A DNA stretch of 53,097 nt, taken from positions 1-53,097 of the forward strand of contig NZ_RWGU01000035.1 of assembly GCF_003944755.1 (NCBI RefSeq), in the 5' to 3' direction. Origin of the DNA: Rhodovulum robiginosum (GTDB lineage Bacteria > Pseudomonadota > Alphaproteobacteria > Rhodobacterales > Rhodobacteraceae). The position numbers and the translations under genes are program-made. Positions 39,646 to 47,666 of this stretch are shown in pieces; positions within the stretch are counted from its first letter, which is position 1, and every line of letters begins with the position of its first letter. Under the pieces are notes generated by a model. The model made no database searches. It saw only the letters and a list, made by a program, of their open reading frames with translations, and was not told where the DNA came from.

Positions 39646-40704
39646 ATGGCATTCTTCATTCTCAGGCGGCTGGGCGTCATGCTGCTTACCGCGCTCTGCA
39701 TGACCTTCGTCGTCTTCCTGCTGACGAACCTGCCGCCCAACCTAGAGAAACTGGCCAAGACCCAGGCGGGCTCGCGCATCACCGACACAGAGGTGACGAG
39801 CTGGCTGGAGCGCAACGGCTATGCCGCCCCGATCCTGCTGCGCTATGGCGAGTGGCTGGGGGTCTGGCCCGCGGACCTGGTGACCGACGCCGAGGGCACC
39901 CCCATCGGCGGGCGCTGCCTGCGCGGCCGCTCCGGCATCACCAGCGCCGACGAGGTGCCGCGCTATTGCGGTGTGATCCAGGGCGACTGGGGCTATTCCA
40001 CCAAATACCGCGTCGGCGTGGCCGAGATCATCGGCGAGCGGCTGGCCCGCACCGGCATCCTGATGTTCTGGGCCTTCGCCACGATGGTGCCGCTGGCACT
40101 GATCATCGGCGTGCTGGCGGGGATGCGCGAAGGATCGGGGCTCGACCGCAGCCTCTCAACCTTTTCCATCGCCTCGACCTCGACGCCCGAATACGTTTCG
40201 GGCGTGATTTTCGTGGTGGTCTTCGCCTCGTCGATGGTCGGGCTGAAATGGTTCAACGGCTCGGCCAAATCCGCCGTCGACGGCGTGACCTTCGAGAATT
40301 TCACCCTGCCGGTGGCCACCATCGCGCTTTACGGCATGGGCTATATCGCGCGGATGACGCGGGCCTCGATGGCCGAGGTGATGACCGCGCAATATATCCG
40401 CACCGCCCGGTTGAAGGGGGTGAAGTTCAGCACCATCGTACTGCGCCACGCGCTGAGAAACGCGCTGATCGCGCCCTTCACCGTCATCATGCTGCAATTC
40501 CCGTGGCTGCTGACCGGGGTGGTCATCGTCGAGGCGCTGTTCGTGTATCCGGGCTTCGGCAACGCCTTGGTCGAAGGCGCGCAGAACAACGACATCGACC
40601 TGCTGCTCGCGGTGTCGGTCGTGGCGGTGGTGGTCGTGCTGGTCACCCAGCTGATTTCCGATATCGGCTATGCCTTCCTCAACCCGCGCATCCGCGTCTC
40701 TTAA
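39646..40704 (+). CDS. ABC transporter permease, DppB type
   Basis: A 352-residue inner-membrane permease with six main helices. It begins MAFFILRRLGVMLLTALCMTFVVFLLTNLPP, has a long periplasmic loop (about residues 35-125) with three cysteines in that region or near it, then the core helices (MFWAFATMVPLALIIGVLAG). The cytoplasmic EAA-type loop is AEVMTAQYIRTARLKGV. The helix VVIVEALFVYPGFGNALVEGAQNND is typical of DppB. It pairs with the next permease to form the channel. Confidence 0.92.
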   Translation: MAFFILRRLGVMLLTALCMTFVVFLLTNLPPNLEKLAKTQAGSRITDTEVTSWLERNGYAAPILLRYGEWLGVWPADLVTDAEGTPIGGRCLRGRSGITSADEVPRYCGVIQGDWGYSTKYRVGVAEIIGERLARTGILMFWAFATMVPLALIIGVLAGMREGSGLDRSLSTFSIASTSTPEYVSGVIFVVVFASSMVGLKWFNGSAKSAVDGVTFENFTLPVATIALYGMGYIARMTRASMAEVMTAQYIRTARLKGVKFSTIVLRHALRNALIAPFTVIMLQFPWLLTGVVIVEALFVYPGFGNALVEGAQNNDIDLLLAVSVVAVVVVLVTQLISDIGYAFLNPRIRVS

Positions 40705-40716
40705 CGGAGGTTTCCC

Positions 40717-42138
40717 ATGGAACCGATGACCTGGACGGGCGCGCTGGGCCCCTACCTGAACCCCGCGATCCAGATCGCCGCGCTGGCGCTGGCGGTCTCG
40801 GCGCTGGCCAATATCCTCGTGGCGCTCTTTTCGGCCAACGAGCGGGTGCAATACAGCGAACACGGCGCGGTGCTGCAATCGAACGCGACGCTGCGCTTCA
40901 CCCGGATGGCGATGGGCCTGTCGCTGGCCGCGCTGGTCGCCATCGTGCTGGGCTATATCCTCGGCGGCATCCTGATGCCGGCCGGCGAAAAGGGCATCGT
41001 CGGCAGCATCGCCAGCCGCTTTACCCCGGTCTGGATCGCGCTGGCGGTCACCTTTGTCGTCTCGATCGCGTTCAAAAAGCGGCTTGGGCTTTACGGCCAC
41101 CTCTTCGACAACGTGATCGGCATGGTGGGCTTCGGGCTGGTGATGTTCTGGGTCTTCACCGCGATCTTTGCCGACGCGATTGTCCCCTTCGACCCGGTGC
41201 AGGACGTGATCTCGGGGATGAAGAACAAGGCCCCCGGCACGCCGCTGCCCAACCCCGCCGAGGGGCAATTCACCCACTACCTGCTGGGCGGCGACGCGCT
41301 GGCGCGCGACGTGTTCTCGCGGATGGTCATGGGCTCGCGCGTGGTGCTGACCATCGCGCCGGCGGCGACGCTGTTTGCCTTTATGGTGGGTATCACGCTG
41401 GGCGTGCCCGCGGGGTACATGGGCGGCAAGTTCGACACGGTGCTGTCCTTCATCGCCAACCTAGTGCTGGCCTTCCCGGTGATCCTGCTGTTTTTCCTGC
41501 TGGTCACGCCCGAGATCATCACCATGGGTGTGCCCACCTACATGGCGGCGGTGCTGTTTCTCTTCCCGATCATCTTCCTGGTGATCCTTTGGAACTCGCG
41601 CTTTCACACGCGCACCGGGCTGAGGAACCTGCTGGTCGCGCTGACGGTGCTGATCGGCGGGTGGCTTTACCTCGGGCTCGCCTGGGACCTCGACCCGTTC
41701 GGGCTGGTCTCGATCCCCGGGGGCGTGCTGATCGTCTTCGTCTCGGTGGTCTTCGTCAACTCGCCCACGGTGTTCCGCATCGTGCGCGGCCTGACACTGG
41801 ATATCTCGACCCGCGATTACGTCGCCGCCGCACAGACCCGCGGCGAGGGGCCGTGGTACATCATGCTGTGGGAGATCCTGCCCAACGCGCGCGGGCCGCT
41901 GCTGGTCGATTTCTGCCTTAGGATCGGCTACACCACGATCCTGCTGGGAACGCTGGGCTTTTTCGGCCTCGGCCTGCCGCCCGAAAGCCCCGACTGGGGC
42001 ACCTCGATCAACGGGGGCCGCGGCCTGCTGCAATTCTTCCCGTTCCCGCCGCTGGTGCCGGCCGTCGCCATCATGAGCCTCGTTCTGGGGCTGAACCTGC
42101 TGGCCGACGGGCTGCGCGAAGAAAGCTTGAGGGACTGA
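40717..42138 (+). CDS. ABC transporter permease, DppC type, enlarged
   Basis: A 473-residue permease, clearly longer than the ~300 residues usual for DppC. Three extra hydrophobic segments lie at the N-terminus (about residues 13-35, 65-88, 100-118) before the usual FADAIVPFDPVQDV and HYLLGGDALARDVFSRMVMGSRVVL. A second expansion of two more segments splits the core helices (VALTVLIGGWLYLGLAW and GGVLIVFVSVVFV) before the EAA loop STRDYVAAAQTRGEG. The C-terminal GFFGLGLPPESPDWGTSI is family-typical. ATG 40717 follows GGAGG. It probably dimerises with the DppB-type permease; the added helices may give a special regulatory or partner role. Confidence 0.88.
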   Translation: MEPMTWTGALGPYLNPAIQIAALALAVSALANILVALFSANERVQYSEHGAVLQSNATLRFTRMAMGLSLAALVAIVLGYILGGILMPAGEKGIVGSIASRFTPVWIALAVTFVVSIAFKKRLGLYGHLFDNVIGMVGFGLVMFWVFTAIFADAIVPFDPVQDVISGMKNKAPGTPLPNPAEGQFTHYLLGGDALARDVFSRMVMGSRVVLTIAPAATLFAFMVGITLGVPAGYMGGKFDTVLSFIANLVLAFPVILLFFLLVTPEIITMGVPTYMAAVLFLFPIIFLVILWNSRFHTRTGLRNLLVALTVLIGGWLYLGLAWDLDPFGLVSIPGGVLIVFVSVVFVNSPTVFRIVRGLTLDISTRDYVAAAQTRGEGPWYIMLWEILPNARGPLLVDFCLRIGYTTILLGTLGFFGLGLPPESPDWGTSINGGRGLLQFFPFPPLVPAVAIMSLVLGLNLLADGLREESLRD

Positions 42139-42143
42139 AACAG

Positions 42144-42674
42144 ATGAGTCCATGCTTTAGAATAGGGGACGTAAAGCCGGAAATAGTTGTTCTCGGTTCA
42201 TGCCCGGGGAGACTAGAGAAACTGGACGGCACACCCTTCGCGGGGCAAGCAGGCTCAAACCTCTCAAATCTACTCACCGAACTGACGCGTGAGAACCTCA
42301 TTGGTGTCAACGACGCCATATATGACCGATACGACGTGACGCTATTAAACGCCCACTGCACGGCGCTGTGGAAGAGTGAGCATGGCAGAACAGAGCCATA
42401 TGTTCGCGAGATCAAAGTTCCCGCCAACCTCGAGCGTCTTAGAAGGCGCCTTGAAGAGGTCAAATGCAGGCGCCTAGTTTGCGTAGGCAAAAAGGCAAAG
42501 AGAGCGTTCGAGCTAGTTTTAAAGGAAGGTCCAATTGAATCCATTGAGACAGCGCACCTAGTCGGCCATCCTTCTCAACAACATCTGAATAGTCACTATC
42601 GACATTTTCGCCCTGAATTACGCTTGGCGAAGATGGTGAAAAATACGCTTCGAGTTCTGCCGCTGGGGAAATAG
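42144..42674 (+). CDS. UDG-fold protein (family-4-like) with altered catalytic motif, foreign insert
   Basis: A 176-residue protein resembling uracil-DNA glycosylases of the family-4 type: motif 1 VVLGSCPGRLEKLDGTPFAGQAGSNL (residues 15-40), LLNAHCTALW at the place of NVVKCRPP, LVCVGKKAKRAF, and motif 2 LVGHPSQQH (142-144). In family 4 motif 1 is GExPG with a catalytic Glu; here it is G-S-C-P-G, and no Asp or Asn replaces it. The N-terminal iron-sulfur cysteine pair is absent. Base composition is far less GC-rich than its neighbours, with many AGA, ATA, CTA and TTA codons. The gene sits 5 bases after one transporter gene and 4 before the next, interrupting a conserved operon; it looks horizontally acquired. 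Its activity is unknown. Confidence 0.75.
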   Translation: MSPCFRIGDVKPEIVVLGSCPGRLEKLDGTPFAGQAGSNLSNLLTELTRENLIGVNDAIYDRYDVTLLNAHCTALWKSEHGRTEPYVREIKVPANLERLRRRLEEVKCRRLVCVGKKAKRAFELVLKEGPIESIETAHLVGHPSQQHLNSHYRHFRPELRLAKMVKNTLRVLPLGK

Positions 42675-42678
42675 GCAT

Positions 42679-44760
42679 ATGACAAAATGGGACCATGACG
42701 GCCCGATCCTGGAGATCGACAAGCTCTCCATCAGCTTCTTCACCCGGATGCGCGAAATCCCCGCGGTGATGGATTTTTCCGTCATCGTCGAGCCCGGCGA
42801 GGCGGTCGGGCTGGTGGGCGAATCCGGCTGCGGCAAGTCCACCGTGGCGCTCGGCGTCATGCAGGACCTCGGCGTGAACGGGCGCGTCGTGGGCGGCTCG
42901 ATCAAGTTCAAGGGCCGCGATCTGGCCTCCATGGGCGAGGAAGACCTGCGCGATCTGCGCGGCAACGAGATCGCCATGATCTACCAGGAACCGATGGCCA
43001 GCCTGAACCCGGCGATGCGGATCGGCCAGCAATTGACCGAAGTGCCGATGATCCACGAGGACGTGTCCGAGGCCGAGGCGATGAAGTTGGCGCTTCAGCT
43101 GGTCGAGGACGTGCGCCTGCCCGACCCCCAGCGCATCCTCAGGTCCTATCCGCACCAGCTGTCGGGCGGCCAGCAACAGCGCATCGTCATCGCCATGGCG
43201 CTGATGTCCAAGCCGTCGCTGCTGATCCTGGACGAGCCGACGACCGCGCTGGACGTGACCGTGGAGGCCGGCATCGTCGATCTGGTCAAGGACCTGGGCA
43301 AGAAATACGGCACCTCGATGCTGTTCATCAGCCACAACCTCGGGCTGGTGCTGGAAACCTGCGACCGGATCTGCGTGATGTATTCCGGCGAGGCGGTTGA
43401 ACGCGGCTCGATCAAGGATGTGTTCGACAAGATGCGCCACCCCTATACGCAGGCGCTGTTCCGGTCGATCCCGTTGCCCGGCGCCGACAAGAACGCGCGC
43501 CCCCTGGTGGCGATCCCCGGCAATTTCCCCCTGCCCCACGAACGACCGCCGGGCTGCAATTTCGGCCCGCGCTGCGATTACTTCGAGGCCGGGCGCTGCG
43601 ATGCGCAGGATATCAAGATGACCGACGTGCCCGGCGACGACCGGCACGAGTCCCGCTGCCTGAAGTTTCAGGAAATCGACTGGGCCGCGCCGGTCCAGGG
43701 CGCCGCGACCAGCCAGAGCACGCCGCCAGGCGATGTCGTGCTCAGGATGGAAAACCTCAAGAAATACTACGAGGTGGCTGCCAACGCGCTGTTCAGCTCC
43801 CACAAGAAGGTGGTCAAGGCCAACGAGACCCTCAGCTTCGAGGCCCGCGAAAGCGAGACACTGGCCATCGTCGGCGAATCCGGCTGCGGCAAGTCGACCT
43901 TCGCCAAGGTGCTGATGGGGCTGGAGACCGCGACGGACGGCAAGATCCTGCTGGACAACCGCGAGATCCAGGACACGCCGATCCAGGCGCGCGACACCAA
44001 GACGGTGTCGGATATCCAGATGGTGTTCCAGAACCCGTTCGACACGCTGAACCCCTCGATGACCGTCGGCCGGCAGATCATGCGCGCGCTCGAGATCTTC
44101 GGCGTGGGCAAGTCCGAGGCCGAGCGCCAGCAACGGACGCTGGAGCTGCTGGACCTCGTCAAGCTGCCCCGCGAATTCGCCGGCCGGATGCCGCGCCAGC
44201 TTTCGGGCGGGCAAAAACAGAGGGTGGGCATCGCGCGCGCCTTTGCCGGCGGCGCGCGCATCGTGGTGGCCGACGAGCCCGTCTCGGCGCTCGACGTCAG
44301 CGTGCAGGCGGCGGTGACCGACCTGCTGTTGGAAATCCAGCGCGAGAACAAGACCACGCTGCTGTTCATCGCCCACGACCTCAGCATCGTGCGCTACCTC
44401 TCGGACCGGGTGATGGTGATGTATCTGGGCCACGTGGTCGAACTGGGCTCGACCGACCAGGTCTTCTCGCCGCCCTACCACCCCTATACCGAAGCGCTCT
44501 TGTCGGCCGTGCCCATCGCCGACACCCGGGTCAAGAAAAAGCGCATCGTGCTGGAGGGCGACATCCCTTCGGCGATGGACCCGCCGCCCGGCTGCCCCTT
44601 CCAGACCCGCTGCCGCTGGAAAGACAGGGTGCCGGGCAACAAGTGCGAGACCGAAGTGCCGCCGATGGTGACGCTGGCCGAGGGGCATTCGGTCAAATGC
44701 CATCTCAGCGCAGAGGCGTTTGAAGAGATGCAGCCGGTGATCGAGATCGCCGCCGAATAG
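42679..44760 (+). CDS. Fused double ATPase of a peptide-type ABC importer (DppD-DppF)
   Basis: A 693-residue protein with two nucleotide-binding domains in tandem. First: Walker A GESGCGKSTVAL (about residue 50), signature LSGGQQQR, Walker B LLILDEPTTALD, then the oligopeptide C-terminal motif PPGCNFGPRCDYFEAGRCD. Second: GESGCGKSTFAK, LSGGQKQRVGIARA, VVADEPVSALDVS, then PPGCPFQTRC. It powers the two permeases upstream. ATG 42679 is only 4 bases after the UDG-like gene stop, and its ribosome binding site (GGGGA) lies inside the end of that gene, so the two are linked in translation. Confidence 0.93.
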   Translation: MTKWDHDGPILEIDKLSISFFTRMREIPAVMDFSVIVEPGEAVGLVGESGCGKSTVALGVMQDLGVNGRVVGGSIKFKGRDLASMGEEDLRDLRGNEIAMIYQEPMASLNPAMRIGQQLTEVPMIHEDVSEAEAMKLALQLVEDVRLPDPQRILRSYPHQLSGGQQQRIVIAMALMSKPSLLILDEPTTALDVTVEAGIVDLVKDLGKKYGTSMLFISHNLGLVLETCDRICVMYSGEAVERGSIKDVFDKMRHPYTQALFRSIPLPGADKNARPLVAIPGNFPLPHERPPGCNFGPRCDYFEAGRCDAQDIKMTDVPGDDRHESRCLKFQEIDWAAPVQGAATSQSTPPGDVVLRMENLKKYYEVAANALFSSHKKVVKANETLSFEARESETLAIVGESGCGKSTFAKVLMGLETATDGKILLDNREIQDTPIQARDTKTVSDIQMVFQNPFDTLNPSMTVGRQIMRALEIFGVGKSEAERQQRTLELLDLVKLPREFAGRMPRQLSGGQKQRVGIARAFAGGARIVVADEPVSALDVSVQAAVTDLLLEIQRENKTTLLFIAHDLSIVRYLSDRVMVMYLGHVVELGSTDQVFSPPYHPYTEALLSAVPIADTRVKKKRIVLEGDIPSAMDPPPGCPFQTRCRWKDRVPGNKCETEVPPMVTLAEGHSVKCHLSAEAFEEMQPVIEIAAE

Positions 44761-44777
44761 GGCGGGCATTGCCGCCC
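44760..44777 (+). other. Short hairpin after the transporter operon
   Basis: GGGCGG and CCGCCC (loop GCATTG) overlap the last base of the ATPase stop. No T-run follows, so termination is only suggested by position. Confidence 0.3.
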
Positions 44778-44840
44778 TGCCCGACCGGTTGCGCCGGCGA
44801 CATTGCCCGAATCGCCGAAATATGGCAAAAATGCGGCATT

Positions 44841-44860
44841 ACTTATGGGAACTTATGGGA
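44841..44860 (+). repeat. 10-bp tandem repeat before the VPLPA-CTERM gene
   Basis: ACTTATGGGA occurs twice in direct succession, ending 10 bases before ATG 44871. The 10-base period equals a DNA helical turn. The second copy together with the next base supplies a GGGAG ribosome binding site. Confidence 0.5.
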
Positions 44861-44870
44861 GTAGTACGCC

Positions 44871-45521
44871 ATGTTTAGATATTTGAGAGTCGCACTGCCG
44901 GTCGCGCTCGCTGCATTGGCAGCGCCGGCTTCGGCCACCATTGTCGGTGGGGCCATCACCAGCGGCAGCGCCTTTGACCAGGGCGGTACATTCATCAAGC
45001 TGACGGTGCCTTTCACCGAGTCCGACCCCGACAGCACCGTGGGCAACAACAATTTCCAGATGCCAAACCTCTACGGTTTCGACGAAATACAGAACATCGC
45101 CGTGCCCAGCACGCTGCCGGTCGATCTGGGCACCGCGCCCGTTGCGGGCGACATCGTTGCCAGCCACTACATCATTTTCGACCCGCTCCGGTCGACCACC
45201 ATGTCCGGTTATGTCGACTTCGATTCCGATATCTACGGCGTGGTCACCCAGACCAACACCTTTCTGGCCAGCGATGCACTTGCCAATCCGGGCGTAACCT
45301 ATCTAAGCCCTGCGGCGCGCGGCCTTGAAAGCGGCGACGAGGTGCGGATCGAGGGCACGCGCCTGTGGCTGGACGGTTGGCGGGCCAGCACGCCCGGCGA
45401 CGTCGTCCGCGTGTTCACGAGGGAATCGCCCGGTGCAGAGGTGCCGCTGCCGGCCTCGCTGCCGCTGCTTATCGCGGGTCTGGCCGGGCTCGGTCTGCTG
45501 CGCCGCGCCCGCAAGGGCTGA
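44871..45521 (+). CDS. VPLPA-CTERM sorted exported protein
   Basis: A 216-residue protein with an N-terminal signal peptide (MFRYLRVALPVALAALAAPASA) and a C-terminal sorting tail: EVPLPASLPLLIAG, a short membrane helix, then the basic end LLRRARKG. That is the VPLPA-CTERM form of the PEP-CTERM signal, recognised by an exosortase found in Rhodobacteraceae. The central domain has no named family; it is rich in Asp, Thr and Gly. The exosortase itself is not in this window. A terminator hairpin follows at 45542. Confidence 0.85.
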   Translation: MFRYLRVALPVALAALAAPASATIVGGAITSGSAFDQGGTFIKLTVPFTESDPDSTVGNNNFQMPNLYGFDEIQNIAVPSTLPVDLGTAPVAGDIVASHYIIFDPLRSTTMSGYVDFDSDIYGVVTQTNTFLASDALANPGVTYLSPAARGLESGDEVRIEGTRLWLDGWRASTPGDVVRVFTRESPGAEVPLPASLPLLIAGLAGLGLLRRARKG

Positions 45522-45541
45522 GGAGCACTACCAAACATCCG

Positions 45542-45570
45542 ACGCCCGTTCCGGCCGGAGCGGGCGTTTC
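45542..45570 (+). terminator. Terminator after the VPLPA-CTERM gene
   Basis: ACGCCCG and CGGGCGT (45561-45567) pair across an inner TTCCGGCCGGAG that can itself fold, followed by TTTCGTGTTTC. It is 20 bases after the stop in a convergent gap. Confidence 0.65.
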
Positions 45571-45588
45571 GTGTTTCAGGCGGGCCGC

Positions 45589-46263
45589 CTAGTCTATCGC
45601 CTCGATCGTCGTGATGTCGAACACCGCGAGGCCCAGCACCTGCACCGCGCCCGCGGCGGAATTGCCGCGATCGCCGAAGCTGTCGCGCCGGGTGCTCACG
45701 GTCAGCCGTGCGCTGCCGATCTGCCCCACCTTCAGCGCGGAGGGAACGGCCACGCCCGCCAGTGCCTCGGCATCGTCAAAGCGGATCTCCAGCGACAGCG
45801 AGTCGACCGGCGTATCGTCGCGCGCCTGACTGTCGAACGCGATGATCAGGTTGTCCTTGATGGTGGTCTGCGGCGCGTCCTGCTGGGGGATGCCATCGCC
45901 GACGCTCAGGAACACGGGGCCGGGAAGGGCCGACAGGTCCAGTTCGTTCAACGCGACGAAGCCCGTGGCATAGGCGGCAAAGCCGACGCGCCCGGGGATG
46001 CCCGTTTCGACGGTCCGGGGCGCATCGGTGTCAAAGCCGAACGTTCCGGTGATCGTGTCGAGGCCCGCCGCGCGGGCGGTCAGGCTGTCCGCAGGCGGGG
46101 TGCCCTGCACGAACTTTACCTCCGCCTCGAACCGGTAGGCCAGCGACTCCGCGCGCGCCACGGCACCGAACGCGGAAAGCGCACCGCAGAAGACCGCGAG
46201 GGCGGCGCGGCGGTTGATCGGGCGCGGCCTTCCCCGATCGTCGCCGGCGGAGCGGGACACCAC
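45589..46263 (-). CDS. Exported protein of unknown function
   Basis: About 224 residues. A twin-arginine-like basic start (INRRAALAVFCGALSAFGAVARAES) is followed by a beta-rich domain. LDTITGTFGFDTDAP resembles a motif frequent in PEP-CTERM-associated exported proteins (GTFxFDTDAP), and later blocks are DNLIIAFDSQARDDTPVDSLSLEI and NSAAGAVQVLGLAVFDI. No sorting tail is present. The start is uncertain: no ATG fits, GTG codons at 46278, 46263 and 46260 are in frame, and none has a strong ribosome binding site. It converges with the VPLPA-CTERM gene, so the two may belong to one surface system. Confidence 0.6.
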   Translation of the reverse strand: MVSRSAGDDRGRPRPINRRAALAVFCGALSAFGAVARAESLAYRFEAEVKFVQGTPPADSLTARAAGLDTITGTFGFDTDAPRTVETGIPGRVGFAAYATGFVALNELDLSALPGPVFLSVGDGIPQQDAPQTTIKDNLIIAFDSQARDDTPVDSLSLEIRFDDAEALAGVAVPSALKVGQIGSARLTVSTRRDSFGDRGNSAAGAVQVLGLAVFDITTIEAID

Positions 46264-46304
46264 CCCGACACTGGGCACACCGGTGAACGGCCGTGGCCGC
46301 ACCC

Positions 46305-46895
46305 CTAGCTGCCCCAGATGATGCGAACGTAGTTGCGGGTCTCGCGGTAGGGCGGCACGCCGCCGTGTTTCTCGACCGCCTCGGGGCCTGCGTTGTACGC
46401 CGCCAGCGCCAGCCGCCACGACTGGAACCGGTCATACTGCCGCCGCAGATAGCGCGCGCCGCCTTCCAGGTTCTGGCGCGGATCGGTCGGGTCGACCCGC
46501 AGCAGGCGCGCGGTTTGCGGCATGAGCTGCGCCAGCCCCAACGCCCCCTTGTGCGACCGTGCCCGCGGGTTCCACCCCGATTCCTGCTGCACCAGGCGCA
46601 GGAACAGATCCTCCGGCACGCCGTGCTGGCGCGCCGCGGCGCGGGCGGCGTTCAGGTACTGGCCCCGATAGGCGCCGCTGTAGGGCAGGTTGCCGCCCCG
46701 CGAGGGCGTGATGACGGGCTTTGGCTGCAGCCGCACCGAGTTTGAATATTGCACCGCCGCACGGTTATCCAGCACCCGTGTCTGCGACTTGAACAAAAGC
46801 GCGCGCGCCTTGGACGACACGCTGAGACTGTCTGCCGAAACCGCCCCTGCGCCCATCGCACCCAGCAAGGCCAGCGTAACGCCGAACTTTCGCAT
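46305..46895 (-). CDS. Soluble lytic transglycosylase (SLT domain)
   Basis: A 196-residue exported enzyme. A signal peptide ([21 protein letters not shown]) leads to a basic linker, then the SLT domain: [39 protein letters not shown] with the catalytic Glu in QQES, then [15 protein letters not shown] and [29 protein letters not shown]. It cleaves peptidoglycan with 1,6-anhydro-muramyl formation. ATG 46895 follows GGGTGGGAAA. It diverges from ssb with a 242-base gap holding a TATAGT -10 box (46929-46924). Confidence 0.9.
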   Translation of the reverse strand: MRKFGVTLALLGAMGAGAVSADSLSVSSKARALLFKSQTRVLDNRAAVQYSNSVRLQPKPVITPSRGGNLPYSGAYRGQYLNAARAAARQHGVPEDLFLRLVQQESGWNPRARSHKGALGLAQLMPQTARLLRVDPTDPRQNLEGGARYLRRQYDRFQSWRLALAAYNAGPEAVEKHGGVPPYRETRNYVRIIWGS

Positions 46896-47137
46896 TTTCC
46901 CACCCTCGTCCGTAACCGGCGTGACTATACCGAAATCACTGAAATCCGCCACCCCCGTGACAGGCGCCGAACGCTCCGGGCAGCGTGGCCGCGCACCCGG
47001 CCCGTCACCCGATCCCGGCGAGGCGGCCTCCGATTGCCAGCGCGCGCGTCCGATTTCACCTTTCATTAACCGGGCTGGGGTGGTGTAAACATGGACACGA
47101 AATTTTCGACGGAATCGAACGAACGGGGGCGACGGCC

Positions 47138-47638
47138 ATGGCAGGCAGCGTGAACAAGGTCATTCTGGTGGGCAATCTCGGCCGCGATCCCGAGGTGCGC
47201 ACATTTCAGAACGGCGGCAAGGTGTGCAACCTGCGCATCGCCACGTCCGAAAACTGGAAGGACCGAAACACCGGCGAGCGGCGCGAAAAGACCGAGTGGC
47301 ACTCGGTGGCGATCTTCTCGGAACCTCTGGCGCGCATTGCCGAGCAGTATCTGCGCAAGGGATCCAAGGTTTATATCGAGGGTCAGCTTGAAACCCGCAA
47401 ATGGCAGGACCAGTCCGGCCAGGACCGCTATTCGACCGAAGTGGTGCTGCGCCCCTACCGGAGTGAGCTGACGCTGCTCGACAGCCGGTCGGATGCCGGC
47501 GGCGGCGGGGGCGGCGGCTATGGCAGCGGCGGCGGCAGCGGCTACGGTGCCGGCGGCGGCGGTGGCGGCGGCCAGCAATCCGACTATGGTGCCCCCTCTG
47601 GCCCGGCCAGCGATCTCGACGACGAAATCCCGTTCTAG
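47138..47638 (+). CDS. ssb: Single-stranded DNA-binding protein
   Basis: A 166-residue protein with an OB fold ([69 protein letters not shown]), then a glycine-rich disordered linker and the acidic tip DLDDEIPF that recruits partner proteins. It coats single-stranded DNA in replication and repair. ATG 47138 is preceded by a G-rich stretch (ACGGGGGCGA). A 28-base gap leads to the next gene. Confidence 0.97.
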   Translation: MAGSVNKVILVGNLGRDPEVRTFQNGGKVCNLRIATSENWKDRNTGERREKTEWHSVAIFSEPLARIAEQYLRKGSKVYIEGQLETRKWQDQSGQDRYSTEVVLRPYRSELTLLDSRSDAGGGGGGGYGSGGGSGYGAGGGGGGGQQSDYGAPSGPASDLDDEIPF

Positions 47639-47666
47639 GCCCTGAGAGCGGGGCGCGGAGGGCAGA

